DNA from: an uncultured Prevotella sp. | Lineage (GTDB): Bacteria; Bacteroidota; Bacteroidia; Bacteroidales; Bacteroidaceae | Assembly: GCA_945863825.1 (NCBI GenBank) | Contig: CAMBBY010000029.1 | Span: forward strand, 1-8,475 | Direction: 5' to 3' | DNA: 8,475 bases | Shown here: positions 1-6,153 of the stretch, in pieces | How positions within the stretch are numbered: position 1 is the stretch's first letter | How the letters are laid out: every line of letters begins with the position of its first letter | Position numbers and translations under genes: made by a program | The notes under the pieces: model-generated | Databases searched by the model: none | Told to the model about the DNA's origin: nothing | What the model saw: the letters and a program-made list of their open reading frames with translations, nothing else

Positions 1-45
1 GATTCGCCTTAGTCTCGTGGGCTCGGAGATGTGTATAAGAGACAG
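1..45. other. Illumina Nextera i7/transposase adapter (not genomic)
   Basis: Bases 12-45 match the Nextera read-2 transposase adapter: GTCTCGTGGGCTCGG at 12-26, then the mosaic end AGATGTGTATAAGAGACAG at 27-45. Bases 4-11 (TCGCCTTA) are the N701 i7 index as it reads in the index primer, and bases 1-3 (GAT) are the end of the P7 tail. The order tail-index-adapter is exactly that of a library molecule end, so this is untrimmed sequencing adapter at the contig edge. Genomic sequence begins at about base 46. Translating the reverse strand here gives the artefact peptide LLYTSPSPRD, which is a known contaminant signature in protein databases. Confidence 0.98.
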
Positions 46-209
46 ATTATCAACAAGGTAACGCCTGGCGCAAGCAAGGCGACTTTAAGCGTGCCATCGA
101 CTGTTATCTGGAGGCCATTGCGCTCGATCCGGAGAGTCCTGCCGTGGCTGCCAAGGAGATGCTGGATGATATCATGAGCTTCTATTGCAAGGACTACTAC
201 AATCCATAA
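46..209 (+). CDS. TPR-repeat protein, C-terminal fragment (5' end missing)
   Basis: This is the last 53 codons of a tetratricopeptide-repeat protein, cut off by the adapter at the contig end. The frame is read from base 48 to the TAA at 207-209. The visible peptide begins YQQGNAWRKQGDFKRAIDCY and continues with LEAIALDPESP. That fits the TPR consensus: G-N at helix A, G-x-F/Y-x-x-A in the turn and helix B, then Y-x-x-A-I-x-L-x-P. After this single repeat comes a capping helix and the C-terminus CKDYYNP. TPR repeats are protein-protein interaction scaffolds, and no enzymatic role can be inferred. The gene lies 68 bp upstream of the ferredoxin-subunit gene on the same strand with no terminator seen between them, so the two may be co-transcribed. 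Its length and N-terminal domains are unknown. Confidence 0.8.
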
Positions 210-277
210 TAACCGACATGTGGACAACGGCAGTTTTGGTTTACTCCAAGCGTAAAGATAATTAGAACGAAAAGAAT

Positions 278-511
278 ATGAGTAAGATTAAAGGGGCTAT
301 TGTAGTCGATACAGGGCGCTGCAAGGGATGTGCGCTCTGTGTGGTGGCTTGTCCTCAACATGTCATTGCATTAGCCGAGAAAAAAGTAAATGTGCATGGT
401 TATCGCTATGTGGAAGCGGCTGTGCCGGATGCATGCGTGGGTTGCACTTCGTGCGCCATCGTATGCCCTGATGGATGTATTACCGTGTATCGTAAGAAGG
501 AGAATGAATAA
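278..511 (+). CDS. 2-oxoacid:ferredoxin oxidoreductase delta subunit, 2[4Fe-4S] ferredoxin
   Basis: A 77-residue bacterial-type ferredoxin. Two cluster motifs are visible: Cys15-x2-Cys18-x2-Cys21-x3-Cys25-Pro (CKGCALCVVACP) and Cys53-x2-Cys56-x2-Cys59-x3-Cys63-Pro (CVGCTSCAIVCP). These eight ligands would hold two [4Fe-4S] clusters. In multi-subunit 2-oxoacid oxidoreductases this small subunit passes electrons between the thiamine-bound intermediate and the external ferredoxin. The ATG at 278 gives the usual short N-terminus (MSKIKGAIVVDTGRC). The upstream bases are A-rich with no Shine-Dalgarno, which is normal in Bacteroidetes. The stop codon overlaps the start of the alpha-subunit gene by one base (TAATG at 509-513), implying translational coupling in one operon. 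The VorD/KorD type is assigned from context, because sequence alone does not settle the substrate. Confidence 0.93.
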   Translation: MSKIKGAIVVDTGRCKGCALCVVACPQHVIALAEKKVNVHGYRYVEAAVPDACVGCTSCAIVCPDGCITVYRKKENE

Positions 512-1611
512 TGGCTGAACAACAGAAACGTGAAATAACTTTGATGAAGGGTAATGAGGCGATTGCTCATGCCTGCATCAGATGTGGTGTGGATGGTTTC
601 TTTGGCTATCCGATTACTCCACAGAGTGAGATTATAGAGACTTTGGCTTTGCTCAAACCTTGGGAGACTTCTGGTATGGTGGTGCTCCAGGCTGAGAGTG
701 AGGTGGCTGCCATCAATATGGTCTATGGCGGTGCGGGTGCCGGTAAGCGTGTGCTTACTACTTCGTCCAGTCCGGGTGTGGCCTTGATGCAGGAGGGTAT
801 TTCCTATATGGCGGGTGCCGAGATTCCGGGTGTCATCGTCAACGTGCAGCGTGGCGGTCCTGGATTGGGTACTATCCAGCCTTCGCAGGGTGACTATTTC
901 CAGGCTACCCGTGGTGGTGGTAATGGTGACTATAATGTGATTGTATTGGCTCCGGCTTCTGTGCAGGAGATGGCTGACTTCGTGGACTTGGCTTTCACCT
1001 TGGCTTTCAAATACCGTAATCCGGCGATGATCCTGAGTGACGGTGTCATCGGTCAGATGATGGAGAAGGTGGCGCTTCCTCCGATGAAACCTCGCCGCAC
1101 GGAGCAGGAGATTGCAGAGGAATGTCCTTGGGCTACCATCGGTCGTAAGAAAGACAGAAAGCCGAATATCATGACTTCCCTGGAACTGAAACCGGAAGTG
1201 ATGGAGGAGCGCAATCTGATGATGCAGGAGAAATACAGGAAAATCCGTGAGACGGAGGTGCGCTACGAGATGCAGTATTGTGAGGATGCCGACTATGTGA
1301 TCGTGGCTTTCGGCAGTGCTGCCCGTATTGCAGAGAAGAGTATCGAGAGTGCTCGTGAGCAGGGTATCAAGGTGGGACTTTTCCGTCCGATCACGCTCTG
1401 GCCTTTCCCTACTCAGGAAATCCATCACTTGGCTGAGAGCAAGAAGGGTATCCTTGTGGCTGAAATCAATGCCGGACAGATGGTGGAGGATGTACGCCTG
1501 GCAGTAAACGGTTTGGTGCCTGTAGCGCATTTCGGTCGTTTGGGTGGTATTGTGCCTGAACCTGAGGAAATTGTGGAGGCGCTCAAGCGATTAATTATTG
1601 ATAAGAAATAA
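511..1611 (+). CDS. vorB: 2-oxoacid:ferredoxin oxidoreductase alpha subunit (VorB/KorA type)
   Basis: This 366-residue protein carries the pyrimidine-binding (POR_N) domain at about residues 12-240, followed by a PFOR domain-II-like region at about 265-355. Diagnostic motifs are the substrate-binding YPITPQSE (residues 33-40), the AESE motif (61-64) whose glutamate should activate the thiamine ring, and the Gly-rich/Ser stretch GGAGAGKRVLTTSSSPG (73-89). With the beta subunit it forms the TPP active site that oxidatively decarboxylates a 2-oxoacid to acyl-CoA, or runs the reverse reductive carboxylation. The ATG at 511 overlaps the ferredoxin stop. The family is annotated either as 2-oxoglutarate (Kor) or 3-methyl-2-oxobutanoate (Vor) oxidoreductase. 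I lean towards the VorB-type name from overall resemblance, but the true substrate is uncertain. Length is typical and no frameshift is seen. Confidence 0.92.
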   Translation: MAEQQKREITLMKGNEAIAHACIRCGVDGFFGYPITPQSEIIETLALLKPWETSGMVVLQAESEVAAINMVYGGAGAGKRVLTTSSSPGVALMQEGISYMAGAEIPGVIVNVQRGGPGLGTIQPSQGDYFQATRGGGNGDYNVIVLAPASVQEMADFVDLAFTLAFKYRNPAMILSDGVIGQMMEKVALPPMKPRRTEQEIAEECPWATIGRKKDRKPNIMTSLELKPEVMEERNLMMQEKYRKIRETEVRYEMQYCEDADYVIVAFGSAARIAEKSIESAREQGIKVGLFRPITLWPFPTQEIHHLAESKKGILVAEINAGQMVEDVRLAVNGLVPVAHFGRLGGIVPEPEEIVEALKRLIIDKK

Positions 1612-1621
1612 ATTATACATT

Positions 1622-2386
1622 ATGAATGATATAATTTCGCCAGAGAATCTGGTATATAAGAAACCGACACTGATGAACGATGTTCCGATGCATTATTGCC
1701 CGGGCTGTTCGCATGGTGTGGTGCATAAGCTTGTCGCCGAGGTGATTGAGGAGATGGGTATGGAGGATAAGACGGTGGGCGTTTGTCCTGTGGGCTGCGC
1801 TGTTTTCGCTTATCGTTATTTGGATATTGACTGGCAGGAAGCGGCTCATGGTCGTGCGCCTGCAGTGGCTACGGGCATCAAACGTTTGTGGCCCGATCGT
1901 CTGGTGTTTACTTACCAGGGTGATGGTGACTTGGCCTGTATCGGTACTTGCGAGACGATTCATGCCCTAAACCGCGGTGAGCATATCGCCATTATCTTCA
2001 TCAATAATGCCATTTATGGTATGACGGGCGGTCAGATGGCTCCTACTACTCTGCTGGGTCAGAAGACGGCTACCTGTCCTTACGGTCGCCAGCCTGATCT
2101 TCATGGTTATCCGCTCAATATCACTGAACTTGCCAGCCATCTGACGGGTACTTGCTATGTGACCCGACAGAGCGTGGAAACTGTAGCGAGCATCAGAAAG
2201 GCTAAGAAAGCTATCCGCAAGGCCTTTGAGGCGAGTATGCAGGGCAAGGGTTCCAGTCTGGTGGAAATCGTTTCTACCTGCAACAGTGGTTGGAAACTTT
2301 CTCCTGTGGAAGCTAATAAGTGGATGGAAGAGAATATGTTCAAGGAGTATCCTAAGGGAGACTTGAAGGATACGACGGGAATGTAA
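1622..2386 (+). CDS. 2-oxoacid:ferredoxin oxidoreductase beta subunit, TPP-binding
   Basis: This 254-residue protein is the thiamine-diphosphate-binding partner of the alpha subunit. The N-terminus shows HYCPGCSHG (residues 24-32), with Cys26 and Cys29 part of the conserved CPGCxHG motif, then CPVGC at 55-59. The TPP/Mg2+ signature is GDGD at 100-103, followed 24 residues later by Asn128-Asn129 in INNAIYGMTGGQ, the GDG-x(~25)-NN pattern of TPP enzymes. I chose the ATG at 1622, 10 bp after the alpha-subunit stop. An in-frame TTG at 1598 would add 8 residues but would overlap the alpha gene out of frame. The gene lies between alpha and gamma in the same tight operon. Substrate class is ambiguous between Vor and Kor, as for the alpha subunit. 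Confidence 0.93.
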   Translation: MNDIISPENLVYKKPTLMNDVPMHYCPGCSHGVVHKLVAEVIEEMGMEDKTVGVCPVGCAVFAYRYLDIDWQEAAHGRAPAVATGIKRLWPDRLVFTYQGDGDLACIGTCETIHALNRGEHIAIIFINNAIYGMTGGQMAPTTLLGQKTATCPYGRQPDLHGYPLNITELASHLTGTCYVTRQSVETVASIRKAKKAIRKAFEASMQGKGSSLVEIVSTCNSGWKLSPVEANKWMEENMFKEYPKGDLKDTTGM

Positions 2387-2402
2387 ATAAGGATTGAAAC
2401 AA

Positions 2403-2945
2403 ATGAAGACAGAAATTATTATATCTGGGTTTGGTGGTCAGGGTGTTCTCTCTATGGGAAAAATCCTGGCTTATTCTGGACTGATGGAGGATAAAGAGGT
2501 GACTTGGATGCCTGCATACGGTCCGGAACAGCGTGGCGGTACGGCGAATGTGACGGTAATCGTGAGCGATGACCGTATCTCTTCGCCTATCTTGAGCCAT
2601 TATGATGTGGCTATCGTACTGAATCAGCCTTCGCTCGATAAGTTTGAATCGAAGGTTAAGCCGGGCGGTGTGCTGATCTATGATGGTTATGGTATCATGA
2701 ATCCTCCGCAGCGTAAGGACATCACCGTGTATCGTATTGATGCGATGGACAAGGCGGCTGAGATGAAAAACGCTAAGGTGTTTAATATGATTGTGCTGGG
2801 TGGTCTGCTGAAGGTTTGTCCTGTGGTGAGCACAGACGGTCTGAACAAAGCGCTCTTCAAGTCGTTGCCTGAGCGCCATCATGGTTTGATTCCACTCAAT
2901 ATGAAAGCGGTGGAAGAGGGCATGAAAATCATAGAAAAGATGTAA
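2403..2945 (+). CDS. 2-oxoacid:ferredoxin oxidoreductase gamma subunit
   Basis: A 180-residue protein of the pyruvate/ketoisovalerate ferredoxin oxidoreductase gamma family (POR domain). The signature is GFGGQGV at residues 9-15 near the N-terminus, followed by WMPAYGPEQRGGTANVTV, which is typical of this subunit. It completes the delta-alpha-beta-gamma set and in known complexes contributes to CoA binding and assembly. I placed the start at ATG 2403. An in-frame TTG at 2394 would add only three residues (MKQ), and most family members start close to the beta strand preceding GxGGQG. The spacing from the beta stop is 16 bp, so it is the last gene of the operon. Downstream lies a hairpin at 2959-2983 and then the convergent DUF349 gene. 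Confidence 0.93.
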   Translation: MKTEIIISGFGGQGVLSMGKILAYSGLMEDKEVTWMPAYGPEQRGGTANVTVIVSDDRISSPILSHYDVAIVLNQPSLDKFESKVKPGGVLIYDGYGIMNPPQRKDITVYRIDAMDKAAEMKNAKVFNMIVLGGLLKVCPVVSTDGLNKALFKSLPERHHGLIPLNMKAVEEGMKIIEKM

Positions 2946-2958
2946 GTGTGATATAAGT

Positions 2959-2983
2959 CCTGTTCGTGCAAGGCGAGAACAGG
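2959..2983 (+). terminator. Hairpin after the oxidoreductase operon, possible terminator
   Basis: CCTGTTC (2959-2965) pairs perfectly with GAACAGG (2977-2983), beginning 13 nt after the gamma-subunit stop. After one G/A mismatch three more pairs can form (one of them U-G), leaving an AAG loop. The next bases on the plus strand are not a U-tract but lead into an A-run, so this is not a textbook intrinsic terminator. It may instead be a 3'-end stabilising hairpin, or act together with the large palindrome that follows. Confidence 0.45.
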
Positions 2984-2994
2984 CTTAAGGGTCT

Positions 2995-3082
2995 AAAAAA
3001 AAGTCCCACAGATTTCACAGATATCCACAGATTTATTTCTCTTCAAAATATCTGTGTTAATTTGTGAAATCTGTGGGACTTT
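2995..3082 (-). terminator. Large palindrome with U8 tail, probable terminator of the DUF349 gene
   Basis: The arms AAAGTCCCACAGATTTCACA (3000-3019) and its exact reverse complement (3063-3082) form a perfect 20-bp stem around a 43-nt interior. The interior can itself pair further: GATAT at 3020-3024 with ATATC at 3048-3052. Read on the minus strand, the stem is followed by U8 (the A-run at 2995-3002), 62 nt beyond the DUF349 stop codon. That is the expected layout of an intrinsic terminator. On the plus strand only UUU follows, with a broken U-rich stretch after it, so it may act weakly in that direction too. The large interior is unusual for a terminator. Confidence 0.55.
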
Positions 3083-3131
3083 AATATTTTATCGGTCTAT
3101 GTAAGACCTATGTAAGTCCGTGAGATCTGTG
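3000..3131. repeat. CACAGAT-unit palindromic repeat cluster
   Basis: The 7-mer CACAGAT occurs at 3007, 3016 and 3026 (9-10 nt period). Its reverse complement ATCTGTG occurs at 3050, 3069 and 3125. The last copy sits in GTGAGATCTGTGGGG, a diverged version of the right arm at 3064-3079. Between them, CTATGTAAG is repeated directly at 3097-3105 and 3108-3116, and GGTCT/AGACC (3094-3098 and 3104-3108) forms a small hairpin. The cluster fills the gap between two convergent genes, the usual location of REP-like extragenic palindromes. I recall similar 'cacagattt' repeats in other bacterial genomes but cannot confirm a family here. Confidence 0.7.
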
Positions 3132-3143
3132 GGGCTATATATT

Positions 3144-4904
3144 TTACTTGTTTTCTGCATCAATAGCCTTGATCTTCTTTTTTACCAGTTCGAGATCATC
3201 CTTGAGCTTCTGCACCTTGCGGTTCATTTCCTCTACGAGACTGTTGCCCTTCTTGCTGGCAGCATTGAGGAAGCCGAGGTTGTTCTCATAGGTGGTGATA
3301 TCATTGCGCAACTGGTCGTAGCGGCGCAAGAGTCGTCCACGCTCATTGTCCAAGGCATCAGAACCCTTCTCAGCCACATTCTTCAGATTGCTCTTGAAAT
3401 AGTCGAGACGGCGCTTGGCGTTGCTGATGTGCAAGTCCTTATAGATCTTGTCGAGCACTGCGTGATACTCCTTGTAGATATTGTCCTTTTCCTTGAAAGG
3501 CACATGACCGATGGAGTTATATTCCTCTGTCAGCTTCTGCAGTGCCTGCTGCACGTTCTCTACAGGGTTTTCGAGCAAGTCCTTCAGCTTAGCCACTACT
3601 TCGCGCTTCTTCGCCAAGTTGCTGTGCTCCGTGTTTCTGGTGCCCGCATTAGCCTTGTTGCGAGCCTCGAAGAATTTGTTGCAAGCATCGAGGAAGTCCT
3701 TCCAGAGCAGTTCACCCTGTTTGCGAGGCACAACACCCACGGTCTTCCATTCTTTCTGCAGCGCAATAATTTTGTCGCCCGTCTTCTTCCAGTCCGTGCT
3801 ATCAGCAAGTTGCTGTGCCTTCTTGACGAGTTCGTGCTTCTTTTCCAAATTGCTGGAATATTGCGATTTCAGTTCCTTGAAGAACTCAGCCTTCTTGCTG
3901 AAGAACACATCATTGATGGTGCGGAAGCGCTCAAAGATCTTCACATTCATTTTCTGAGGAGCAAAACCGATTTCACGCCATTCCTGTTGCATAGCGATTA
4001 CCTCCTTGGTAGTAGCCTCCCACTGTGCAGCGGTCTTGATGGCATCCAGGTCGATAGCCTCCAACTTCTCGCAAAGTGCCGTCTTCAGTTCGAGATTCCT
4101 CTCTTCCTTAGCGCGGATATCCTCAAAGTACTGCTGATGCTTCTTGTTAATCACGGTGCTGGCAGCCTTGAATCGGCTCCAGATTTGCTCGCGCAATTCC
4201 TTGGCAACAGGACCGATTTCACGGTACTGCTGGTGCAAGTCCTGCAACTGATGGAAGGCAGAGATGACATCCTCTTCCTCATCGAGTTTTTCGGCAGCTT
4301 CGCAGAGCGCAGTCTTTGCCTCGAGGTTTTTCTTGAAGTCATATTCACGTGCCTCACTGTTGAGCTTCAGAAGGTCGTAGAACTGCTCCACGTAGAGCTG
4401 GTAGTTGCGCCACAGCTCATTCGCCTTGTCGGCAGGCACGGCCTTGATATCTTTCCATTCCTGCTGCAGGGCCTTGAAGTCATTATATGATTGGTTAGCT
4501 TCCTCAGGAGAGGTAGCCATTGCCTTGATCTTTTCAATAATCTCAAGTTTTTTGGCTAAATTTTCCTGCTTTTCCTCTTCTTGCTCCAAGAAGATCTTGG
4601 CGCGTTTTTCCTTGATGATCTGCATTTCAGCCTTGAAGGCTTCTTCTGTGTCATCAGGTAGAAGTACGAATTTTTCCGGGTCACCACCTTTTTCTAAATA
4701 CTCCTTAGTTTGAGCATCTCGTTCTGCGAGGTGAATCTTGTAGAAAGTTGTCTTCAGATGGTCGAGCTCTTCCTTGTTAGGAGCTTCGGCACTGCGAGCG
4801 ATTTCTTTCACTCTTTCGAGCACTTCCTGCTTGGTGGCATACGCCTTCTTGGCAGGTTCTTCCATGGTTCCCTGTAAAAGGGCATTTTCTTGAGAGTCCA
4901 TCAT
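3144..4904 (-). CDS. DUF349 domain-containing protein, five repeats
   Basis: A 586-residue, highly charged, Lys/Glu-rich protein with no signal peptide or membrane segment, so probably cytoplasmic. Five copies of the DUF349 motif (LQxEW+xIGxVPxxxxxxLWxxFxxxxxxFF) are visible, starting at about residues 145, 219, 303, 380 and 454. The clearest are ALQKEWKTVGVVPRKQGELL (381-400) and MQQEWREIGFAPQ (305-317). The linkers are helical with 'ExKxAL' heptad-like runs. Residues about 510-586 are a predicted coiled coil ending KLKDDLELVKKKIKAIDAENK-like sequence. The molecular function of this family is not established to my knowledge. The start has tandem ATGs (4902-4904 and 4899-4901), and I use the first. 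The gene lies 228 bp downstream of corA on the same strand and has its own candidate promoter and leader. It ends in the palindrome terminator. Confidence 0.9.
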   Translation of the reverse strand: MMDSQENALLQGTMEEPAKKAYATKQEVLERVKEIARSAEAPNKEELDHLKTTFYKIHLAERDAQTKEYLEKGGDPEKFVLLPDDTEEAFKAEMQIIKEKRAKIFLEQEEEKQENLAKKLEIIEKIKAMATSPEEANQSYNDFKALQQEWKDIKAVPADKANELWRNYQLYVEQFYDLLKLNSEAREYDFKKNLEAKTALCEAAEKLDEEEDVISAFHQLQDLHQQYREIGPVAKELREQIWSRFKAASTVINKKHQQYFEDIRAKEERNLELKTALCEKLEAIDLDAIKTAAQWEATTKEVIAMQQEWREIGFAPQKMNVKIFERFRTINDVFFSKKAEFFKELKSQYSSNLEKKHELVKKAQQLADSTDWKKTGDKIIALQKEWKTVGVVPRKQGELLWKDFLDACNKFFEARNKANAGTRNTEHSNLAKKREVVAKLKDLLENPVENVQQALQKLTEEYNSIGHVPFKEKDNIYKEYHAVLDKIYKDLHISNAKRRLDYFKSNLKNVAEKGSDALDNERGRLLRRYDQLRNDITTYENNLGFLNAASKKGNSLVEEMNRKVQKLKDDLELVKKKIKAIDAENK

Positions 4905-4966
4905 TTCACTGTATTTAGTTTATGATTCGATTTCTTGGCAGATAATGGTGCCGCTATCTGCCACAT
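4901..4966 (-). CDS. Possible 21-codon leader ORF overlapping the DUF349 start
   Basis: In the DUF349 leader an ATG at 4966-4964 opens a 21-residue frame beginning MWQIAAPLSAKK. It ends in TGA at 4903-4901, which overlaps the DUF349 ATG as ATGA, the classic translational-coupling overlap. The start would lie only about 12-15 nt downstream of the transcription start implied by the candidate -7 box. The frame contains the 8-bp hairpin at 4937-4962. No ribosome binding site or family resemblance is seen. An open frame this short can arise by chance, so the call rests on the exact overlap and position. Confidence 0.25.
   Translation of the reverse strand: MWQIAAPLSAKKSNHKLNTVK
4937..4962 (-). 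promoter_or_regulatory. Perfect 8-bp dyad in the DUF349 leader
   Basis: GGCAGATA (4937-4944) and TATCTGCC (4955-4962) are perfect inverted repeats separated by 10 bases. They lie 33 nt upstream of the DUF349 start codon and just downstream of the candidate -7 box. As RNA this would be a stable leader hairpin. As DNA, the 26-bp dyad at roughly +15 to +40 could be an operator for a dimeric repressor. The sequence does not discriminate between these. Confidence 0.45.
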
Positions 4967-4984
4967 ACACACACAATAATTTTG

Positions 4985-4992
4985 CAAACTTA
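4985..4992 (-). promoter_or_regulatory. Candidate Bacteroidetes -7 box for the DUF349 gene
   Basis: On the minus strand TAAGTTTG matches the Bacteroidetes -7 consensus TAnnTTTG exactly, 80 nt upstream of the DUF349 ATG. No TTTG is found 19-21 nt further upstream, where the sequence is T-rich (the tail of the inverted repeat at 4997-5053), so only half of the promoter consensus is met. Confidence 0.4.
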
Positions 4993-4996
4993 AGTA

Positions 4997-5053
4997 AAAA
5001 AAGCGAAAAATCCTAATTTTATTTTTTATTTTTGCTTTTATCCTCGCTTTTTT
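4997..5053 (-). terminator. AT-rich inverted repeat, possible corA terminator
   Basis: AAAAAAGCGA (4997-5006) is the exact reverse complement of TCGCTTTTTT (5044-5053). On the minus strand, downstream of corA, the transcript would fold an A/U stem with a GCG core and finish in U7. That resembles an intrinsic terminator in which the U-tract doubles as a stem arm. The 37-nt interior is very AT-rich. The rest of the corA-DUF349 gap (5054-5132) shows only a weak GCGC/GCGC pairing near 5097-5111 and nothing else I can support. Confidence 0.4.
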
Positions 5054-5132
5054 ATATTTTTTTATCATTATTTTCTGACTTCTTGTATTCTTCTGGCGCT
5101 GTCCATGCGCTATGCGGCACTTGGCTCCTTCC

Positions 5133-6059
5133 TTAGAGCAAGCGCTTATAGCGCAAGAATCCCCACGTCAATCCAGATACGACGATAGAGATAAGGATGG
5201 CGATGCCAAAACCGATGGAGCTGTTTTCCATACCGTTGATGAGGTTCATTCCGAAGAAGGATGAAATCAGGGTAGGCAACATCATGACGATACTGATGGA
5301 TGTCAAGGTACGCATCGTGGTATTCATGTTGTTGTTGATGATGCTGGAATAGGTGTCCATCGTGGATTCCAGAATATCTGAATAGATATTGGTGGTTTCT
5401 CGCGCCTGGGTCATCTCGATGTTGACATCCTCAATCAGGTCGGCATCCAACTCATCCACCTGGAGTTTGAACTTCAGTTTGGACAGCAGGTTTTCATTGC
5501 CTCGGATGGAGGTAATGAAATAGGTGAGGGAATCCTGCAGACGTGACAGACCGATCAGGCTTTCATTGTTGACGCCATGATCCAGGTTGCGCTTGGCTTT
5601 CTCGATGAGCGAGTTGATCTGCTTGAGTCGCTTCAGATACCATACGGCAGAGGAAAGGAAGAGACGGAAAATCATGTCCACATAGTCGGTGAAGCCTTCA
5701 CCTCGCTTCTGCTGGAAACTCACGAAATCAATCATCATGTTGGTTTCGTAATAGCAGACGGTGATGGTGACATCCCGCTTGTGGATGATACCCAATGGCA
5801 CGGTAGTATAAGGCGTGCGGCTTCTGATTTCCTTGACATAAGGAATACGGAGGATGATGAGCATCCAGCCATCGTCGTATTCGTAGCGGGCACGCTCATC
5901 GGTATCACTGATGTCCGAGAGGAAATAATCAGGGATTTTGAATTCGTCTTCCAGCAAGCGCTGGTCTTCGTCGGTTGGACAAGTTACTTGTATCCAGCAG
6001 TTAGGCTGCCATTCATTGATAGCCTGCAGATGATTCTCTGTATTCCAATATGTTCTCAT
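5133..6059 (-). CDS. corA: CorA family magnesium/cobalt transporter
   Basis: A 308-residue inner-membrane divalent-cation channel of the CorA/MIT family, expected to be a homopentamer importing Mg2+ (and Co2+). The N-terminal two thirds are the acidic cytoplasmic alpha/beta domain followed by a long helical region (about residues 125-250). The C-terminus has two membrane helices (about 252-269 and 282-301) joined by a short loop that starts with the diagnostic Gly-Met-Asn at 270-272 (SFFGMN) and contains GMENSS. The protein ends RYKRLL, a basic cytoplasmic tail. I chose ATG 6059 (MRTYWNTENHLQ). An in-frame TTG at 6077 would add six residues but lies within a hairpin arm. The leader upstream carries a possible leader peptide and alternative hairpins suggesting post-transcriptional control. 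Length is near that of E. coli CorA (316 residues). Confidence 0.93.
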   Translation of the reverse strand: MRTYWNTENHLQAINEWQPNCWIQVTCPTDEDQRLLEDEFKIPDYFLSDISDTDERARYEYDDGWMLIILRIPYVKEIRSRTPYTTVPLGIIHKRDVTITVCYYETNMMIDFVSFQQKRGEGFTDYVDMIFRLFLSSAVWYLKRLKQINSLIEKAKRNLDHGVNNESLIGLSRLQDSLTYFITSIRGNENLLSKLKFKLQVDELDADLIEDVNIEMTQARETTNIYSDILESTMDTYSSIINNNMNTTMRTLTSISIVMMLPTLISSFFGMNLINGMENSSIGFGIAILISIVVSGLTWGFLRYKRLL

Positions 6060-6063
6060 TGTT

Positions 6064-6150
6064 GCTAATCTCCACAAAATAAAAGTTTGGGGTATGGAGA
6101 TTAACTATGCCCCCAAAGCGGTGAATGGGTTTCTTTCTGCTGAATCTCCA
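6064..6150 (-). promoter_or_regulatory. Alternative-hairpin leader of corA, switch-like RNA candidate
   Basis: In RNA order (descending coordinates) the leader holds these elements. Copy 1 is TGGAGATT (6150-6143). Arm a is TTTGGGG (6117-6111). The central complement GTTAATCTCCATA runs from 6105 to 6093. Arm a' is CCCCAAA (6092-6086). Copy 2 is TGTGGAGATTAGC (6076-6064), ending 4 nt before the corA ATG. The central segment can pair with copy 2 over 13 bp including two G-U pairs, which would occlude the start region. Alternatively it can pair with copy 1 over 8 bp, which would free it. Arms a and a' pair over 7 bp and interleave with the central/copy 2 stem, giving H-type pseudoknot topology. 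All complementarity is read directly. Which fold is used, and what controls it, is inference. It does not match a riboswitch class I recognise. As DNA, the dyad could also be an operator. Confidence 0.5.
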
Positions 6151-6153
6151 CGC

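Noticed and set aside
9..227. 72-codon minus-strand frame ending in LLYTSPSPRD
   Set aside because: Its C-terminus is translated Nextera adapter and the rest is the reverse strand of the TPR gene, so it is an artefact.
406..1530. 374-codon minus-strand frame opposite the ferredoxin and alpha-subunit genes
   Set aside because: The His/Thr/Arg/Leu-rich composition is typical of an antisense reading, and it lies across two clearly identified oxidoreductase genes.
1598..1621. TTG start extending the beta subunit by 8 residues
   Set aside because: It overlaps the alpha-subunit gene and adds residues not expected for the family. The ATG at 1622 gives a normal operon spacing.
3007..3075. CRISPR-like short repeats
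   Set aside because: The units are 7 bp with 2-3 bp between them, in inverted orientation, without spacer-length gaps or cas genes. It is a palindromic repeat, not a CRISPR array.
3120..4490. 456-codon open frame on the plus strand opposite the DUF349 gene
   Set aside because: It is an antisense shadow. Lys/Glu-rich coiled-coil codons read backwards give Leu/Phe/Val-rich open frames. The minus-strand frame has five recognisable DUF349 repeats, and the plus frame has no family features.
5097..5111. GCGC/GCGC pairing downstream of corA as its terminator
   Set aside because: Only four base pairs and no U-tract follow on the minus strand. The inverted repeat at 4997-5053 is a better candidate.
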